From Pelosinus fermentans DSM 17108 (GTDB lineage: Bacteria > Bacillota > Negativicutes > DSM-13327), in assembly GCF_000271485.2 (NCBI RefSeq), contig NZ_AKVN02000001.1, positions 2,505,501 to 2,569,500 of the forward strand: DNA of 64,000 nucleotides. The letters are read 5' to 3'. Position numbers and translations under genes: made by a program. The notes below the pieces were generated by a model, which was not told where the DNA came from, did not search any database, and saw only the letters and a program-made list of their open reading frames with translations. Shown piece by piece: positions 60,949 to 64,000 of this stretch. Each line of letters begins with the position of its first letter. Positions within the stretch are counted from its first letter, which is position 1.

Positions 60949-62283
60949 TTATAATTTTTCTGCAACAACATCATAGGTAAAGCCTTGGACAATTCTTGTT
61001 TTAATGACATCTCCTGGTTTACATTCCATTGCTTTCTCAACATAAACTTGCCCATCTACATCAGGTGCTTCACGATAGGAGCGTCCAGAGACAACAATCT
61101 CTGACTCGTTGATATTAACTTGTTCAATTAATACATCCAAAACTGTACCTTCTAATCCCTGATTAAGCTGTTCAGATATTTGACATTGCAATGTCATAAG
61201 GCTATGATAACGCTCTTGTTTAATCTCATCAGAGAGCTGATGGGGAAGATTTGCTGCTATAGTATCGTCTTCTTGTGAATAAGTGAAGACCCCTACTCTA
61301 TCAAATTTCTGTTCCATTATAAAGTGTTTCAAATCTTCAAAATGTTCTTCTGTTTCACCTGGAAAACCTACAATAAAAGATGTGCGAATCGTAATACTAG
61401 GAATCTTTGCACGTAAGGTGGTTAAAAGAGTTTCTATATCTTTACGACCATCTTGCCGCAACATTGCTTTTAAAATATCATCATTAGCATGCTGTAGAGG
61501 CAAGTCAATGTATTTGCAAATTTTTGATTCAGTGGCAATTAACTCAATTAGTTCATTTGAAAAATATTTAGGATAACAATATAATAATCGCACCCACATA
61601 AGTCCATCAATTTTAACTAACTCTTTTAAAAGAGTAGTCAATTTGGGTGAGTCATATAAATCACGTCCATAGCTAGTTGTATCTTGTGCAATCAAGTTGA
61701 TTTCTTTAACACCAGTTGCTACAAGGTTTTTCACTTCAGCTATAATTGATTCCATTGTTCTGCTGCGAAAAGAACCTCTTACCTTAGGAATAATACAGTA
61801 AGAACAACAGTTACTACATCCCTCAGCAATCTTAACATAAGCACTATAGAATGGTGTTGTGTTTATGCGTGGCATGGTTTCATCATAAAGTGTATTTGTT
61901 TCTCCTACTAATAATACACGTTTATGATCAACAAGAGTATCATTGATAGCTTCAATAATGCGATGCCAAGCTCCTGTACCAATAATGGCATCAACCTCTG
62001 GCAATTCATCAAGCAACTCTTGTTGATAGCGCTGACCAAGGCAGCCAGCTACAATTAAACATTTACAATTACCATGTTTTTTATAATCAGCCATTTGAAG
62101 AATAGTAGATATGGATTCCTCTTTTGCTGAATCGATAAAACTACATGTATTGATGATAAGAATATCAGCTTCATGGGGATTATCCGTTATTTTAATATCA
62201 TTGGTGGCTAATAGTCCTAGCATAACTTCTGTATCTACCAGATTTTTAGCACATCCCAGGCTTATAAACCCGGCTTTTAACAT
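60949..62283 (-). CDS. rimO: ribosomal protein S12 methylthiotransferase
   Basis: 444 residues. Cluster cysteines in SLGCAKNLVDTEVMLG, NTCSFIDSAKEES and AGCLGQRYQQEL; radical SAM motif EGCSNCCSYCIIPKVRGSFR; C-terminal TRAM domain. RimO methylthiolates an Asp of S12. The CAKN and TEVM residues separate it from MiaB (15060). Confidence 0.95.
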   Translation of the reverse strand: MLKAGFISLGCAKNLVDTEVMLGLLATNDIKITDNPHEADILIINTCSFIDSAKEESISTILQMADYKKHGNCKCLIVAGCLGQRYQQELLDELPEVDAIIGTGAWHRIIEAINDTLVDHKRVLLVGETNTLYDETMPRINTTPFYSAYVKIAEGCSNCCSYCIIPKVRGSFRSRTMESIIAEVKNLVATGVKEINLIAQDTTSYGRDLYDSPKLTTLLKELVKIDGLMWVRLLYCYPKYFSNELIELIATESKICKYIDLPLQHANDDILKAMLRQDGRKDIETLLTTLRAKIPSITIRTSFIVGFPGETEEHFEDLKHFIMEQKFDRVGVFTYSQEDDTIAANLPHQLSDEIKQERYHSLMTLQCQISEQLNQGLEGTVLDVLIEQVNINESEIVVSGRSYREAPDVDGQVYVEKAMECKPGDVIKTRIVQGFTYDVVAEKL

Positions 62284-62314
62284 GAATGTTCCTCCTAGAT
62301 TATAGATCAGATTT

Positions 62315-63352
62315 TTATTTTGGAGCGAGCCGTACTGTAGTTACCCATTTATCAAGTAGTTGACTTTTTTGTTCAATTGAAAAGGTTTCTTTTTTATCCA
62401 AAAGCTTAATATGTTTTGTATCGTAATATTTATAAATGAGTGTTTCTGGATTTGTAGGAATTAAATAAAAACTGCTTGTATACAAAATACTATGGGCAGC
62501 ATCTTGTAGCAACCAATCCATAAATTGCTTAGCTTCTGTTTCATTTTTTGCGCCTGTAACTAATGCAGATCCAGTTAATACAAAAGAGGTACCATCTTCC
62601 GGATATAATAATGTTATAGGAAATTTGTCATTCATATAACGTATTGTTTCGCTCTGAGTCGCAATGGCAATATCTACCTCACCCATTCCAGCCATGCGCA
62701 CAGGAGTAGATAGAAATTTAGCATATTGAACAATTTGGGGATGAAGCTTTTTCAGATAAGAAAATGCTTCAGACTCTCCAGTTGCAGATACTAAAGTATA
62801 AAATAAATTAGCAGAAGCTTCTGCTGCTAAGAAATCAGTTATACCAATACGATATTTACTATCTTGAGTGAGATCACTCCATTTACTAGGTACTTTAGGA
62901 AGGGTTTTTAAGAAATCACGATTCGCTGCAAAAACCATAGGGTCATACCAGATACCTGTCCAATAACCGTTTTCTTCTTTAAATCGTTCCGGTATAATAT
63001 CTGTTTGTTCAGAAGCATATGGTTTTAGTAGATTCATTTTTTGGATCTGTTCTAAAAGTGCACTGTTGGCAATAATAATGTCAGCATTAGGCGCAGCCAT
63101 TTCTACTCTAATCTTTGTTAGTAAATTTGCTTCAGAAAGAGGCACAAGGTTTACACGTACCTTTTGCGTTTTTTCATATTCCTGAGCCAATATTGATAGT
63201 TGCTCTATCGGCAACGTAGTATAAACATTAATACTTTTAATATTCTTCTCAGGATTTTGTTCATCAGCATAACCTTGGAGAGATGTACTCCCAGTGACTA
63301 TAGTAACTAGTACAAAGAAGGAGATTAATAAAATTGGCAGATAACGACGCAT
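62315..63352 (-). CDS. ABC transporter solute-binding protein (family 1), orphan
   Basis: 345 residues with a cleavable-looking signal peptide (RRYLPILLISFFVLVTIVTG, no lipobox Cys at the end). The mature part NVYTTLPIEQLSILAQEYEK, IIIANSALLEQI and GIWYDPMVFAANRDFL resembles iron(III)/2-aminoethylphosphonate-type binding proteins. No permease or ATPase genes adjoin it. It lies 31 bases before rimO. Ligand unknown. Confidence 0.82.
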   Translation of the reverse strand: MRRYLPILLISFFVLVTIVTGSTSLQGYADEQNPEKNIKSINVYTTLPIEQLSILAQEYEKTQKVRVNLVPLSEANLLTKIRVEMAAPNADIIIANSALLEQIQKMNLLKPYASEQTDIIPERFKEENGYWTGIWYDPMVFAANRDFLKTLPKVPSKWSDLTQDSKYRIGITDFLAAEASANLFYTLVSATGESEAFSYLKKLHPQIVQYAKFLSTPVRMAGMGEVDIAIATQSETIRYMNDKFPITLLYPEDGTSFVLTGSALVTGAKNETEAKQFMDWLLQDAAHSILYTSSFYLIPTNPETLIYKYYDTKHIKLLDKKETFSIEQKSQLLDKWVTTVRLAPK

Positions 63353-63536
63353 ATTCTACCTCCAGTACAAATTAGACCAATAATACTATACCTCTTATTG
63401 GTTCGGTATGCAAGTCAAATTTCTATAAAGTGTAAACAAAACATCTTGTAATGCTATTTTAAGTCGTTTACCTTTCTTCTGTCTTAGTATTATCTGAAAA
63501 TAATGGACTTATGTGAGCGGGGATGTATGAAAGAAA

Positions 63537-63574
63537 AGTAGAAGCAGCTATAGCAAATTATAGTTGCTTCTACT
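63537..63574. terminator. terminator after the YgiQ-type gene
   Basis: AGTAGAAGCA-CTATA pairs with TATAG-TGCTTCTACT with one wobble, 5 bases beyond the stop; on the - strand it is followed by TTTTC. Confidence 0.7.
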
Positions 63575-63578
63575 CGTA

Positions 63579-64000
63579 TTACGAGCGACTCCTAGAATGT
63601 TTCTTAGTATTATTCTTAAGCTGTGTAGTGGATTTTGTGTGCATGTTTCTACTACTACTATTTTTACTTGTGGTAGTACTACTATTTTGTTTATGATTTG
63701 TATTGTGTGGTGGACGAATGAGGCACTTGGGTCCATAGCCAATAAGATCCTGACGATTAGCCTTTGTCAGTGCTTCGTATACTAAATAATAATTTTTAGG
63801 ATCACGGTATTGCATTAATCCACGTTGCATTTTCTTTTCATGTATATCTTTAGCTACATACACTTTTTCATTTGTAAATGGGTTGATACCGGTATAGTAA
63901 ATACAAGTAGATAAACTGCCTGGAGTGGGAATGAAATCTTGTACTTGCTCTGGCCTATAATTCAGATCGCGGATGAATTCTGCTAATTCAATCGCTTCTT
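63579..64000 (-). CDS. YgiQ-family radical SAM protein, C-terminal part
   Basis: The frame is open to the window edge, so the gene starts beyond 64000. The visible 140 residues include [39 protein letters not shown], the [11 protein letters not shown] segment and [20 protein letters not shown], the DUF3362-type C-terminus of YgiQ. The radical SAM motif is outside the window. The last 45 residues are an unusual Ser/Thr/Asn/Lys-rich tail. Function of YgiQ is not established. Confidence 0.85.
   Translation of the reverse strand, partial: EAIELAEFIRDLNYRPEQVQDFIPTPGSLSTCIYYTGINPFTNEKVYVAKDIHEKKMQRGLMQYRDPKNYYLVYEALTKANRQDLIGYGPKCLIRPPHNTNHKQNSSTTTSKNSSSRNMHTKSTTQLKNNTKKHSRSRS

Noticed and set aside
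63600-63700. CTACTACTA-like short repeats resembling a satellite or CRISPR fragment
   Set aside because: They are the codons of the Ser/Thr-rich tail of the YgiQ-type protein; no spacer-repeat order.

Overview
This 64 kb window looks like chromosome from an anaerobic, endospore-forming bacterium of the Negativicutes, most like Sporomusaceae (Pelosinus/Sporomusa type). I infer this from the low GC content, strong AGGAGG ribosome binding sites, the sporulation genes spoVK and spoVS, the hfq-after-miaA order, and clostridial signatures such as the long HflX and the VanW protein. No rRNA, tRNA or CRISPR array was found.

Left arm (1-23 kb, mostly + strand). It holds the end of pssA, a membrane glycosyltransferase, queD-queE-surE, and a methylthioadenosine/S-adenosylhomocysteine recycling cluster (mtnP-mtnA-ahcY-mtaD). 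An ASCH protein, pduL and a patatin follow. An IS1182-type insertion sequence at 12.5-14.4 kb is more GC-rich than its surroundings. Next comes a run of miaB-mutS-mutL-rsmJ-like-miaA-hfq. Two gene relics lie here: a HAD phosphatase stub and a histidine kinase stub.

Centre (23.1-36.6 kb), the main discovery. spoVK, a mother-cell AAA+ sporulation ATPase, is split by a 12.47 kb element at 23688-36157. The left half keeps Walker A and B; the right half keeps the arginine finger and sensor 2. Joining the halves at a shared GTA restores a 314-codon gene in frame. The element carries a SpoIVCA-like large serine recombinase next to its left end. It also carries a Cache-HAMP-PAS sensor histidine kinase of the sporulation-kinase type, a GNAT acetyltransferase, a Nudix hydrolase, two tiny Gly-rich/hydrophobic genes, membrane proteins, a frameshifted LysM gene, and a nested IS66-family IS with a perfect 8 bp target duplication. 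This is the architecture of the skin element in sigK: an intervening element that could be excised during sporulation. The right half of spoVK overlaps a GTPase gene, followed by a small membrane protein with two DDxxDxxxD motifs and a CxxC membrane protein. Excision could therefore restore spoVK and also reconnect this operon to its promoter.

Right arm. At 38-45 kb are a TPR membrane protein, a c-di-GMP-I riboswitch with terminator ahead of a PRC-barrel gene, a VanW protein, hflX (with a JAMM-like N-terminal motif) and a methionine gamma-lyase-family gene. At 45-49 kb are divergent lexA and yneA-like genes with LexA boxes, a PIN/AbrB toxin-antitoxin pair, and a tyrosine recombinase flanked by long perfect hairpins. 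From 49 kb to the end everything is on the - strand: a P-loop/Asp23 fusion, PHP phosphatase, pepA, spoVS, ymdB, rny (apparently with a non-AUG/GUG/UUG start), recX, recA (LexA box), a DEAD-box helicase, cinA, rimO, a solute-binding protein and the 3' end of a YgiQ-type radical SAM gene.
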